Part shown: positions 10,801-21,129 of the stretch, piece after piece | Position numbering within the stretch: position 1 is the first letter of the stretch | How the letters are laid out: every line of letters begins with the position of its first letter | Source of the DNA: Circinella minor | Taxonomy: Eukaryota > Mucoromycota > Mucoromycetes > Mucorales > Lichtheimiaceae | Assembly (NCBI GenBank): GCA_016758965.1 | Contig: JAEPRB010000387.1 | Coordinates: forward strand, 1-28,078 | Direction of reading: 5' to 3' | Length of the DNA stretch: 28,078 nucleotides | Made by a program: the position numbers and the translations under genes | The notes under the pieces: model-generated | Databases searched by the model: none | Told to the model about the DNA's origin: nothing | Seen by the model: only the letters and a program-made list of their open reading frames with translations

Positions 10801-11780
10801 AGAGTTCACGTAATGGTGTAGGAGGAGCGCGAGGAAGAGGAAGACGTATTTTTCCTTGTGTACAGCAAATACCAAAGCGAGGATTCAATACAGAAGACGA
10901 TTTTACACGTTCATCTATCCTCATTCGGGCATTACAAAAAGGACAATTGACATTCATATTAGGAAAAATGTGACGACGGTAGTTGTTGCCACGTGTAAAG
11001 CTGATGTTTGGACCAAAAATATGCTCAGGTACAAAAGGAACTGTGCATGCAATTTGGAATTGAGCACCATGTTCCGATTGTACATTACTTGTATGAAAAG
11101 GGCAGGCACGATTGTTAGAGCGCGAATGCTCGGGTGACCCACATCGAGGACAACATACTCGTGTTGGAGTAGCAGTTTCATTGTTTGTAGGTTGAACATC
11201 ATCATTTACATCGATACCCTCCTCAGTAGCTATATCGTTAATAATTAAAAATATTTCTTAGTATTCAAAAGTAACCATATAATGTGATTCTCTTAGCAAC
11301 ACTTGCTCATATTCACACCCCTGTATCCACATGGATTTATAACTCTATTAGCTGCAATACCTTCATTAGAAGTAAGTAGGTCTGGAGTAGGATTTTCGAT
11401 GATGATATCCATATTGTTTCCAGCCAAAGAAGTCTAATTTTAATGTGAATAATAATAGAAGTGAATAACACGTATAACAAAAATAGCAGCAGTAATTTAG
11501 GTATGGTCATCAGTTTACATTTTCAGATTCAATTCTACGACGAACATTTCTTTCATTCAAACGGCAGCCATGGAATGTAACGCGTCGATGAGTAGTGGAA
11601 CCACATCGGCACTGAGAAGTTTGTTGTAACTGCTTAATTGATTTATTGATTCATTAAAATAGTAATTAATAAGATGGCTCGACTCAATCGCTTTCTCCCG
11701 AGAAATGCTATTTCCAATAATTCACCAGCATTTGCTTAATTAAAGCGCAATCGACTAAAAGTTACTTGTTGAGAACTCAT
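7811..11780 (-). pseudogene. Helitron Rep-helicase, 3'-truncated at helicase motif II
   Basis: Proposed exons: 11780-11766 (MSSQQ), 11629-11519, 11433-11361, then 11229 down to the break near 7811; the phases close. About 1,200 residues remain. N-terminal zinc-knuckle pairs: CRCGSTTHRR...C in exon 2, and CPRCGSPEHSRSNNRACP then CPFCNARM...CC in exon 4. The Rep/HUH domain has FITFTCNPKW, the metal-binding HIH at 9611-9619 (GLPHIHILL) and the two-tyrosine motif KYLCKYITKG at about 9182-9217. These cut and join DNA in rolling-circle transposition. The PIF1-like helicase starts with Walker A PGGTGKS (8041-8065) and Walker B IIWDEAVM (7818-7835). Homology stops there and is replaced by a junk tail (CSCSRCGCF...). 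Roughly the last 400-500 residues of a usual Helitron helicase are absent, so this copy cannot move itself. The first intron is supported by the related relic at 14507. Confidence 0.88.
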
Positions 11781-11990
11781 TAGTAATTAGTAATAATCTT
11801 TATTCAAGTATATTGAAGTGAGAGAGAAAAAGCTAAAAAAAATAGCTGCTATGACAAAAAAAAAAAAAGAGGGGCGGAGTGATAGGTATTTCCTTTTTTG
11901 TCTTGTACCTCGTAAGTACCATTTCATTTTTAATAGAAGATGGGTCAGGATCAAAACTTACTAATATTTTTTTTCTTCTTTATTACTTAC

Positions 11991-12611
11991 CATATGACGA
12001 CGGCCATTTCGACGATTTGTCGTCTTTCTTACAGCAGCACGTGTAGGTGTAAGTCTCTGCTTAGCCCGTTCGTTGTCAAAATGGTTGTACGCCATTTTCG
12101 ACAAGTCCTCGGAAGAGATCTCAAACCGCTGAAGACCTTGCACGTATGACATGATCCTTGAACGTGCAGCGCAATTGTGAGGAGTCGTATACTTCTCACT
12201 TAGGTTAAACCCTTCTGTGTGCAACTCTTCGTTCTGTTTGCGAATGGCATCCTATTTACTCAATAATGTTACTAATTGCTTTTTTTTTTTTACATATTTA
12301 TTTAATTAGAAATTTATCAATTTTCTTACAGAGACAGTTGGCACACGACCCACTGGGATACTTGGTACAGGTATGGCTGTACCAACTTGGTTGACAACCA
12401 AGGGTGCTACTTGTTGAGCCATTACCTGTCTGGCAGTAACATCCCCCATCGCCTCCACACGGCTTACGAGCCCCGCGTTCTGTGCTTTTAATGCACGGAT
12501 ACGATCCTCCATTTCCAACGCTCTACGTTGTGCATTCTCTTGCTCAACAGCTACTCTATGCTCAGCATTTTTTTGCTCTCTAGCAGCAATACGTTCTCCT
12601 ACAGTTGGCAT
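11991..12611 (-). CDS. Coiled-coil protein of unknown function, two exons, 3' end unclear
   Basis: Exon 1 is 12611-12330 (MPTVGERIAAREQ...) and exon 2 starts at 12251 after a 78-bp intron with donor GTAAGA and acceptor AAATAG; the phase closes. Residues about 5-55 are charged heptad-like (ERIAAREQKNAEHRVAVEQE onward), a coiled coil. A Val/Pro-rich stretch follows. Exon 2 is mixed helical with SRIMSYVQGLQRFEISSEDL and ends in a basic RKTTNRRNGRRH. A GTAAGT at 11990 could be a donor, but the next TAG acceptors are only ~30 bp away and give a stop. A frame at about 11870-11955 (SFDPDPSSIKNEMVLTRYK, Lys and Pro rich) looks coding in another phase. The true 3' end is therefore broken or missing, and it stops close to the Helitron start at 11780. 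It could be a host gene fragment, a captured gene or an element accessory gene. I do not recognise the family. Confidence 0.5.
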
Positions 12612-13767
12612 GTATACAATATCTCAGTACAATATACTCAATCAATATATACAATTAAATACTATTCATTTACATTTTTTTAGGTGTCTTGGATGAAAGG
12701 TAAAGTAAGTTTGAGATTAATTTATAAAAAAAAAATGAAAAGTGTGAGTTGGATAGCAATTACGATTATCTGGAGGACTTTTATTATTCAGTAAGCATAT
12801 GCATGCATGTTGAGAATCGATGAGTAGAAGCCTGCATATAATCCATTTTTTTTTCAAAAAGTCGGTTTTCATCTCTTTCTTTCACTTTTATCACTTTCCC
12901 ATCTCTTTTTTTTTTACATAACAAGTACTAGCTTTACGCTACATCCGTATTATTTATAAGGTAATAATAGTATATTTTCACTTCTTACTCCCTTCCTATA
13001 TATCTTGTTACATATTAATAACACTCAACAATAATAATTCTGTTTATATAGGTATCCTGGTTATAAAATCATTTGTGAAAATCGTAATGTAAGTAGTTTT
13101 CTTTTATTTATTCTTACAAGTCTCACAAGTAGCTGATATATTTTTATTGCTTGTACTTTCATAGTTTACCAATGCTTTTTTTTCAAGTACTTGTTAATAA
13201 ACCGGTCTTTATTTAAAAGGTATTTTTTATGTGTGTGCCAAATAGTTTTTTCTTTTATTTCTCTTTCTACTTTTTGTTACCATTACTCTTTAGATGAATG
13301 GCATCTCTTTATTTTATTTTGTATACTCTCAAGATCCATGAACCAACGATCTCCATCTTACTATGGTCTATACATATCTATGTTCTAATTGTTATCCTTT
13401 TCTCTTTTTGTTATTTTTCCCGCCCCTTTTGATTAGCCTTTATCAATGTAGTATTTAGCCATAAATATAAACCATTCCCTCTTTTTATTTTGCTTATGTT
13501 AAATTTTATAAATTTTATAATAAAAACGCTCTTTTCTTGCCATCGAATATAATTATATTATTTTTTATTTTCAATTTTGATAATGGTTCTGCTACCAAAA
13601 AAAAAAGAAAAAAAAAACTATAAGCTAAAAATACATATGCAGACCTCTGTAAAATAAAACATGTACAAAGTTCTCAGTCCATATGCAATGCAATCCCTAA
13701 CCTACACCCCTATTTTTTTATATATAATGCATGTTAAACCCCAATCTATCATTTATGCAGAGATGAA
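12612..13767. other. AT-rich region, no gene seen
   Basis: Homopolymer T/A runs and short frames only. I see no supported coding sequence, no RNA gene and no clear repeat on either strand until the hairpins at 13768. Confidence 0.6.
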
Positions 13768-13906
13768 TTATTACACTGTTAAAACAGTGTAATAAATGAT
13801 AAATCGTGTGTTCATGCATGAGTTATTACACTGTTGAAAACAGTATAATAATTGTCTCACATGCTATTATAGCGCTATTATAACACTGTTATTTACAGCA
13901 TAATAA
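13768..13906. repeat. Cluster of three hairpins built on TTATTACACTGTT
   Basis: The first hairpin, 13768-13794, has a perfect 10-bp stem TTACACTGTT/AACAGTGTAA with extension and a 2-base centre. The second, 13823-13851, has the same arms with one mismatch and a 3-base centre. The third, about 13877-13906, has diverged arms (ATTATAACACTGT / ACAGCATAATAAT). They lie directly before the Tc1-type relic. ACAGTGTAATAA-like ends read as Tc1/mariner termini facing each other, suggesting nested or abortive insertions; that is inference. Confidence 0.7.
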
Positions 13907-13921
13907 TCCCCTCCGCGCCCA

Positions 13922-14314
13922 GTGTTATTAACGCCAAAAGGAACTACAGGTGCGCATTATATGCATTTTATCATTGATACAATGGATATTATGGACACAT
14001 TTCCAGAAATGCAAGGATTTCATATTATTATGGATAATGCTCCTATACATGTTCCTAGTGTGATCAACCCTTTGATCGAAAAGCGAGGTTATATTCTAGT
14101 TTATCTTCCTTCTTATTCGCCAGAACTTAACCCTATTGAAGACTTTTGGTCTATTGTTAAGTCCAAGGTTAAACGTCATGCATTAAAGGACACAGAAACT
14201 CTGACTGGTAGAATAATTGAGTCTTGCAAAGAAGTTCCCCTTTAACATCTTCAAAACTGTATTAAACATTCCGTGAACTTATTCAATAAGTGCTTAAATA
14301 AAGAACCCATTTAA
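13922..14314 (+). pseudogene. Tc1/mariner-type transposase, C-terminal half, with in-frame TAA
   Basis: The frame opens at 13922 without an ATG and already inside the catalytic core (LLTPKGTTGAHYMHFI). It shows FHIIMDNAPIH with the second Asp and SPELNPIEDFW with the Glu, 34 residues between them as in DD34E enzymes (DDE_3). The HTH half and first Asp are missing. A TAA at 14243-14245 breaks the frame, but translation in the same frame continues as HLQNCIKHSVNLFNKCLNKEPI-like sequence (shown only in part as a motif) to a TAA at 14312, a normal-looking C-terminus for the family. It is a different lineage from the Tc1-like element at 18583. Confidence 0.85.
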
Positions 14315-14390
14315 TTGCTATTTGTTTCTCACACTGTTTTTTTTTGTAAGTTTCTCACTAAGTAAAACACACTTTTAATTTATTTTAAGG

Positions 14391-14503
14391 AGTGACCAAT
14401 TGGCGTTCAGAAAATTGATCAATTGATTTTCAGAAAAGTGACTAATTGGCGTTCAGAAAAGTGATCAATTTTTTCGGTAAAGTGACCAATTGACGCTGGA
14501 AAT
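14391..14503 (+). repeat. 23-bp tandem repeat, five copies
   Basis: Units begin at 14391, 14414, 14437, 14460 (21 bp) and 14481. The consensus is AGTGACCAATTGGCGTTCAGAAA, described here in two parts: AGTGACCAATTGG then CGTTCAGAAA. Copies differ by several bases. It sits between the Tc1 relic and the Helitron relic; homology to the other Helitron copy begins right after it. The role is unknown. Confidence 0.8.
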
Positions 14504-14506
14504 ACA

Positions 14507-15213
14507 GTACTAATGAGTTCTTAACAGGTAGCCTTCAGTCAGGTGCTCTTTAATTAAACAAAAAATAGTGAATTATTGGAAATACATAGCATTTTTCCAA
14601 AGAAGGTGATTGATTCGAGCCATCTTATTAGTTACTACAGTTATACTATATTTAATGAATCAACTACTGTATAAATAGTTACAACAAACTTTTCACCCCT
14701 GATGGGGTTCCACTACTCATTGACACGTTACACTCTATAACTGCTACTTAATAAAAGAAGTGTTTATTGTCGGATTGTATCTAAAAATGTAAGCTGATAA
14801 TTTACCTAAATTGTTGCTGCTATCCTTGGTTGTCCAATATTTACAATGACTACACAAGGCATAGGGTTAAATTTTGCAGCACCCTGGTATTCACCTGGAA
14901 GAAGGTGTATTTACACATGATCAGCACTATGTTGCTCCCTCCAGACCAACAAATTCAAATAATATATGCATTGCTATTGATCTGTCATTAGTTACTACCA
15001 CAGCACTAGCTACTGACAACATTATATACCATGACATACTACTAACATCACCACAAGCAACATTAGCTGAGAAAACTATAACTACAACTATCACACTACA
15101 ACTACTACAACTTAGACTTTTCGTTCTCTTATTCACTGTCATATATTTTTGTTTCTTTCTTTACGTAGTATACTCTCTTTCTTACAATTGTTTTTTGTTT
15201 TTCTCTGCCCATT
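14507..15213 (+). pseudogene. Internally deleted Helitron: 5' exons joined to helicase C-terminus
   Basis: From TACTAATGAGTTCT (14507 on) the sequence parallels the 5' region of the minus-strand Helitron (from 11783 downward): start codon, first intron, the zinc-knuckle exon (here GGTTCCACTACTCATTG) and the first ~40 bp of intron 2 (CTAAATTGTTGCTGCTAT). Near 14838-14846 it jumps to sequence for the end of a PIF1-like helicase: a decayed version of the MTINKxQGQT motif, then GIHLEEGVFTHDQHYVAPSR and NNICIAID, matching the family's C-terminal block (PVFxHGQLYVALSR). Stops and frame shifts are present (the fourth codon of the first exon is TAA, CAA in the other copy). It is a dead, internally deleted copy in opposite orientation to the long one. 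No clear 3' terminal hairpin was found. Confidence 0.75.
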
Positions 15214-15579
15214 AATTATAAATATATAATATAAGAATTAACAGTTTAGCATTATTTAGTCTATAAATAATAGGTCAGGTTATTATTAGTGGTAAACTAC
15301 AATAAGTAAAATGATTATAAAAAGGAAAAAAAAGTTTTTCTCTCTTTTAAAGTACATTATTTTTTTTCCCAGAATATCAAATAACCCATTTGATCCCACA
15401 ACCTCGGATACAGCATTTGTTTCCATAACTTCATATAAAATATTTTTTCCCCAGCGAATGCGCAGCAAAACCGTATACCATTAAATGACATGGAGCGAAA
15501 CGAAGGGGCTCATTTAGCCAAGCGAAGCGAGGCAGGAAGAGGTTATATTTTATAATAATCAATCCCTCCATGGTTTTAT
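15214..15579. other. Spacer before the LTR, no gene seen
   Basis: AT-rich with a short GC-richer island at about 15455-15535 holding AGCGAAACGAAGG and AAGCGAAGCGAGG. No coding frame is supported. Confidence 0.5.
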
Positions 15580-15974
15580 TGTCGTAATATATTTTGGCGG
15601 ATAACACCGTAGCCAAATAAAATAGAATAACAAAAAGGAAAATATAAGAATAAAGGGTAATAAAAAGATGTCTTTTTATTTAATAAAATAATCCACTATT
15701 TATATATTTTCTAAACTACTGCGGATGTGAATAATATAATATTGATGTATAATAATAATAATTAGTAATGATAATAATAATGATAATGTTACTGCGGAAG
15801 ATAATGGGTGGTGAAGTGATCATAGTTAATATGAGTCATTATGTAAAGACATGCTGCGGTTTGTGATAAAGAACTAAAAGGAGAAACCGCAGTAAAAGAA
15901 GTATAATCGGTATTAAAAATAACCAACTAATAATTATACTATGAAGGCAACACTGAATATTTTTAGCTACGACA
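15580..15974 (-). repeat. 3' LTR (395 bp, complete)
   Basis: It begins TGTCGTA and ends TACGACA on the plus strand, a 7-bp inverted terminal pair with the TG...CA ends expected for LTRs. It is 16 bp longer than the other LTR, at the outer TACGACA end. Confidence 0.92.
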
Positions 15975-15977
15975 ATA

Positions 15978-15987
15978 TCCCCTCCCT
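15978..15987 (-). other. Polypurine tract
   Basis: The minus strand reads AGGGAGGGGA followed by TAT and then the TGTCGTAGC start of the 3' LTR. This is the expected site and composition for plus-strand DNA priming in reverse transcription. Confidence 0.75.
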
Positions 15988-18582
15988 AGATTATTGTTCA
16001 TCCTCGAACAAAAGCAAGTTTAGTAGCAGCATCCATATAACGACGTTCTATAGCACGGGCAGCGGTAGGGTCATACCAAGGTTCGGCAGAAATACTAGAA
16101 TTGGTGTGGATGGGGCGTAAGCGATCAGTGTGAACCCATGAACCATAAACTTTACCATTCAAATCTTGTAATTGGTAAATATGAGTGTCCAGGTTGGCTT
16201 TGAGAATTTTGAAGGGTCCTTTCCAATTATATTCTAGGCTGAATTTATTTTCATGGCGCATTAAAACATGATCACCAACAGAAAAAGTTTGTGGTTTGAT
16301 AGCAGCATCCCATTTGGCCTTATCTTTGGCAGCATTATCTTGAAGTCTTTTTTCAGCTAAGGCATGGGCTTCACGGATTTTACGCACAATAGGTACGCGA
16401 CCAGTAACGACAGCAGTATGGCCAGGCTTGTTTTCAGTAACCCGAATAAACGGAGGTAACATATCACCAGGCAAATTAGGTTCTTGACCATAGACCAGAA
16501 AATAAGGGCTGAAGCCAGTAGTGCGATGTTTGCAGACTTGATAGGCAAAGACAGCAGGGTCAACAAATTGATCCCAATGATGAATTTTACCATGAGCAAA
16601 CTTACGTAGCATCTGTTTTAATATGCCGTTAGTGCGCTCCACCTTGCTATTTGTACGTGCGTGAAAGCTGCTTGTGCGTAAATGATTGATCTTGAGACGG
16701 CCCATATAATAATTCAAGACGTTCGACATAAAGTTGGCACCACGATCTGTTAAAATTTCGTTGGGGCAAGAAAAACGCATCACGATTTCTTCATAAAGAA
16801 AATTGGCAATTGCCTCACCAGTAGCGTCTGGAACCGCGCGAGCAATGGTCCAATTAGTGGCATAGTCGACAGCAACAAGGAGCCATCGATTACCATTAAT
16901 AGTTGTTGGTAATTCACCAATAAAGTCGAGATGCCAACGGGAAAAAGCAGGAGGAACTTCTAAAGGTTTCATAGGAGCATGATGACTTTTGCGATCGGCA
17001 TTAGCAGCAAGCTGGCATTGTTCACAAGCGGCTAACCATTCTTGAATATCGGCACACATACCAGGCCACCACCAACGTTTACGCATTAAATCAAGGACAG
17101 TTATTTTACTAGCATGGCCAACAGATTTATGGAATTCTTGAACCAAATCGGCACGACGAGCAAACAACACATAACGAGCTTCATATTTATCATTACCATT
17201 TTTAATAATACGAAAAACTTGATCAGCACAGACGACAAATTTTTCCTTGTGTTTGGTTAATAGATCCTTGTATGTAGGTGGCCAATTTTCTTCAACAAGA
17301 GTATAGAATTTAGGCCAGTCAGATTCTTGAATCGCCTTGAGAGCATATAAATAATTAGGCTCCAGTAGTTGTGTATCAGTAGTACAGTTTGGACCATTGC
17401 GCCGAGATAAAAGATCAGGGACATGGTTTTCACGTCCTGGTTTATATTGAATATCAGGATCATAAAGTTCAATTTCGGCAATCCAGCGAGTCAGTCTCGG
17501 TGTAGGCTTGGTTTTAGATCGAAAATATTTGAGAGGATGGTGATCAGAAAAAACGGTGTAACGACGTCCATCAATAAAGCACCGCCAAGTTCGTAATGCA
17601 TGAAGGATAGCTAAAAGCTCTCGCTCTTGTGCAGGATAGTTGCGTTCCGCTGCTGAGAGTTTTTTTTATTCGAAAGCTAAAGGGTGCATTTGACCATCAT
17701 CACCTTGTTGTAGAAGTACAGCGCCAACAGCATAATCACTGGCATCAGTTTCAACCACATAAGGAGCATCCGGGTTGGGTGGTACCAAAATAGGGGCAGC
17801 AGTCATACGATCCTTGAGTTTTCCAAAAGCCACTTGACAATCTTTTGTCCAAACAATTGCTCTTTTCTTTGCTCCTGTACCTTTGGTCAATTCAGTCAAA
17901 GGTGCAGCTAAGGAAGCAAACCCTTTTATAAAACGACGATAATGTGACGCCAATCCAACAAACTGACGGACTTCTTGTACATTAGTCGGAACCGGCCATT
18001 CTTGAATAGCTTTCACCTTTTTTCTTGACGGTAGAATACCAGCAGCAGACACCTGAAAACCAACGAACTCCAACTCAGTCTTGAACAATTCACACTTTTT
18101 TAAATTAGCAATAAGCTTGGCACCACGCAACTTTTCCAAAACATAACGTAAATGACGATAATGTTCTTCCTTGGTTTTGCTGTATATTAAAATATCGTCA
18201 AGGTACACCATAGCAAACTTGTCTAAACAGTTACCTAATACTGAGTTCATTGTTTTTTGAAATATTGGTGGGGCATTCATCAAACCAAACGGAAGGACCA
18301 GCCATTCGAACGAACCATAACGAGTATTAAAAGCTGTTTTTGGAATATCGTCTTCTTTAATTTTTAATTGATGATAGCCACTTTTCAAATCGATACTCGA
18401 GTAGTACTTGGCACCATGAAGTTGTTCCAGGCATTCATCAATATGCGGTAAAGGATGTGAGTGACGACGCGTAACTCGATTAACAGCATGATAATCAATA
18501 CAAAGACGCATGGAGCCATCTTTTTTGCGAACGAATAAGACAGGAGCACCCCATGGCGAGGTGCTTGGTTGGATCAAACCTA

Positions 18583-18787
18583 CACTCGGTCAAAAAAGTG
18601 TCCCAATGATCATAACTTTAGAACATTTTGCTCAGTTGCTCGCCAGGATATTGACCAATCAATGTGAAATTTTGAGTGGACACTAGTATATATATTAGTA
18701 TTACATACTATAAGCATAATTGTGATTGGATAAGAATTTAAAGCTCCGTTAAGGAATTTGAAAATATAAGCATTGGGACACTTTTTT
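18583..18787 (+). repeat. Tc1-like left TIR (205 bp) with two inverted core sites
   Basis: It pairs with 20035-20239. The outer core AAAAAAGTGTCCCAATG is at 18592-18608; the inner core at 18771-18787 is its exact reverse complement. Both are likely transposase-binding sites. Confidence 0.9.
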
Positions 18788-18963
18788 GGGGCACTTTTAG
18801 AAGTTAGAAATTTAAGCCACTGAAAAAGTTTTTTTATAACAAGTATGATTTTTTTTTTTATATTTTCTCCTCTTTTCCTCTTTCTGCATCTTTTGAAGTA
18901 AGTACTAATAAGAATGAACATATTTTTATTATTAAAGATAAAAAAACCTTATAAAGCTATTAG

Positions 18964-19952
18964 ATGAAAAAAATATCTTTAGAAAAGCATCAAGAAATTA
19001 TTCACTACCTTTCTAAGGGCATGTCGATTCGTCAGACAGCTAAAAAGACATCTGTTGGACATGGTACAGTTGGAAGAATTTATAAAAAAACACCAAATAT
19101 ACCTAAAAATTCAAAAAATGGAAGAGCAGTAAAAGCTAATCACTCTACAAGTAAGCTTTTAGTAAGGCAATTTAAAAAATATGAATTAAGGAATGCTTCA
19201 CAAGGCTCTAAATACCTTAAGGCTTATTATAACATTGATGTGGTTCCTCAAACTGTTCGTAATATATGCTGTATAAAGGTGGACTCAAGGCATTTAAGAA
19301 ACCAAAAAAGCCAATTATAAGTGAAAAGAATGGTAAGAAACGTTTAAAATGGGCACAAGAACATAAAAACTGGACACCTGAGGATTGGAAACGTGTTGTA
19401 TGGTCAGATGAAACAAGAATAAATTGTTTTGGGTCTGATAGTGATCTTTATGGATGGCACAATCCTCAAAATAAGCTTACTAAACAAGATGTCCGTGAAA
19501 CTAGTAAAGCAGATGGTGGTCGCTTAATGGTTTGGAGCTGTATTACATGGGATGGAGTTGGCTATATCTGTGATATTGGTGACCATAATATGGTGAAAGA
19601 AGATTATCTGGATATCCTAAAGTCTGATCTTTTGAATTCTTTAAATTATTATAATCTAAATAATAATAGAACTGTTTTTATGCAAGATAATGATCCTAAG
19701 CATAAGGCAAAACTAGTAATGGATTGGTTAAATCAGCAACAATTTGAAGTAATGGACTGGCCACCACAATCTCCAGACTTAAACCCAATTGAAAATATGT
19801 GGGCTAAGTTAAAAAAAATGTTGAAAAAGAGTTATTCCCAACCAGCTAAAAATAAGGATGAACTCTTCAAAAGAGTTGGTGAATGCTGGTATAAGGTTGA
19901 TGCTATAGAATGTCAAAAGTATATTGAATCTATGCCAAGAGGTGTAAAGTAA
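18964..19952 (+). pseudogene. Tc1-like DD34E transposase with a 2-bp frameshift
   Basis: The first part (18964-19265) starts with ATG and holds the DNA-binding half: MKKISLEKHQEIIHYLSKGM and SIRQTAKKTSVGHGTVGRIY form the first helix-turn-helix, followed by a second helical region ending TVRN. The second part (19266-19952) resumes in another frame with MLYKGGLKAFKKPKKP and carries the catalytic core: VVWSDETRIN (first Asp), FMQDNDPKH (second Asp) and SPDLNPIENMW (Glu), 34 residues between the last two. The shift lies at AATATATG (about 19261-19268); removing one AT pair restores the family's normal continuity. Transposase acts by cut and paste at TA. This copy is probably dead in cis, but its intact TIRs could be moved by a related enzyme. 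Confidence 0.92.
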
Positions 19953-20034
19953 GTTATTGATGCAAGAGGGTTATGGACTAGATATTGATTTTATAAATTT
20001 TTCTTAATAAAAATAAATAAATTTTAAGTGGCCA

Positions 20035-20239
20035 AAAAAAGTGTCCCAATGCTTATATTTTCAAATTCCTTAACGGAGCTTTAAATTCTTATCCAATCAC
20101 AATTATACTTATAGTATGTAATACTAATATATATACTAGTGTCCACTCAAAATTTCACATTGATTGGTCAATATCCTGGCGAGCAACTGAGCAAAATGTT
20201 CTAACGTTATGATCATTGGGACACTTTTTTGACCGAGTG
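20035..20239 (-). repeat. Tc1-like right TIR (205 bp) with two inverted core sites
   Basis: It is the inverted copy of the left TIR with only a few substitutions (for example GTTAGAAC for TTTAGAAC and TATACTTATAG for TATGCTTATAG). The inner core is at 20035-20051 and the outer at 20214-20230. Confidence 0.9.
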
Positions 20240-21129
20240 TAAATCAAGCAGTTCAGTAATCTGCTTACGTAATTCTTTCAATTCCAATGGACTCATTTTA
20301 TAAGGTGGTCTTGAGATTGGATCAGTATCACCAGTATCAATAACATGTTCGACACCACGATCAGGAGGTAAACCAGGAAGTGTGTCTTGAAATACGTCAT
20401 TGAATTCTTGCACCAAGGCTTCTGCTTCATCTTGTACAGCCATAGTAGTATTATCAATATCAGGTCGAACGTAACATAAAAATATTTCGTCAATTCCTTT
20501 ACTGCGTTCCAAACGTTGAACTTGACGATGGGATAACAGGTAGGTAATATCTTGAGTCTCTTGCTTATGAGTGGGATGAATGATATAGTCTTGATTATTT
20601 GTACTAATTTTCCATGTGTCGCTAGCCCAGTCAGGTGTAGGTTGAACCGTCTTTAGCCAGTTACGCCCAAGGATCAAATCAAATTTCGTGTCAAGAACAT
20701 AAGCATCCGTAGTGTGTTTATATCCCTGTGCATCCAATGGAAGTGTAACTTGTTTGTTTATCGCCAGTACATGACCACCAGCAGTTTCGACCTCTCGATT
20801 CGGAATTAGGCGAGTTGGTAATCCAGCAACAATCATAGAAGCAACATATGATCCGGAAGCACCAGAATCAATTAATACTTTAACAGCACGACCATTACAT
20901 GATATCAAGTACAGGGGTAAATCAGATTCTTTTATTGAAAGTAATGAATTGAAATAATTTTTATCTTTTTCTAAAGTTTTTTGTAGCTCTTGTGAAACTA
21001 CATCTTGATCATCAGACAAATCGATTAATTCTTCTTTAGGAACAACCAGTGGAACAGATTCAGTAACGTTAAGGGATGGAGTAGTGCGCGCCAGAACACC
21101 CTTTAATTCGGACGCGCTTGATCTTTTCC

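Larger units (their letters stand above)
18583..20239 (+). mobile_element. Tc1-like DNA transposon inserted in the gypsy RT gene
   Basis: It is flanked by TA on both sides (18581-18582 and 20240-20241), the target duplication of Tc1/mariner elements. The ends are CACTCGGTC...GACCGAGTG. The TIRs are about 205 bp and nearly identical. It is 1,657 bp long with one transposase gene. Removing the element with one TA restores the pol reading frame across the site, which confirms the boundaries. Confidence 0.95.

Noticed and set aside
8097..10973. Several plus-strand frames opposite the Helitron gene
   Set aside because: They are antisense shadows of a long conserved coding exon.
13191..13388. Plus-strand 65-codon frame in the 12612-13767 region
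   Set aside because: Short, hydrophobic by AT composition, no motif and no splice or promoter support.
15580..15974. Initially read as a repeat linked to the Helitron relic
   Set aside because: The same sequence occurs at 22197-22575 with gag and pol between, plus PBS and polypurine tract, so it is an LTR.
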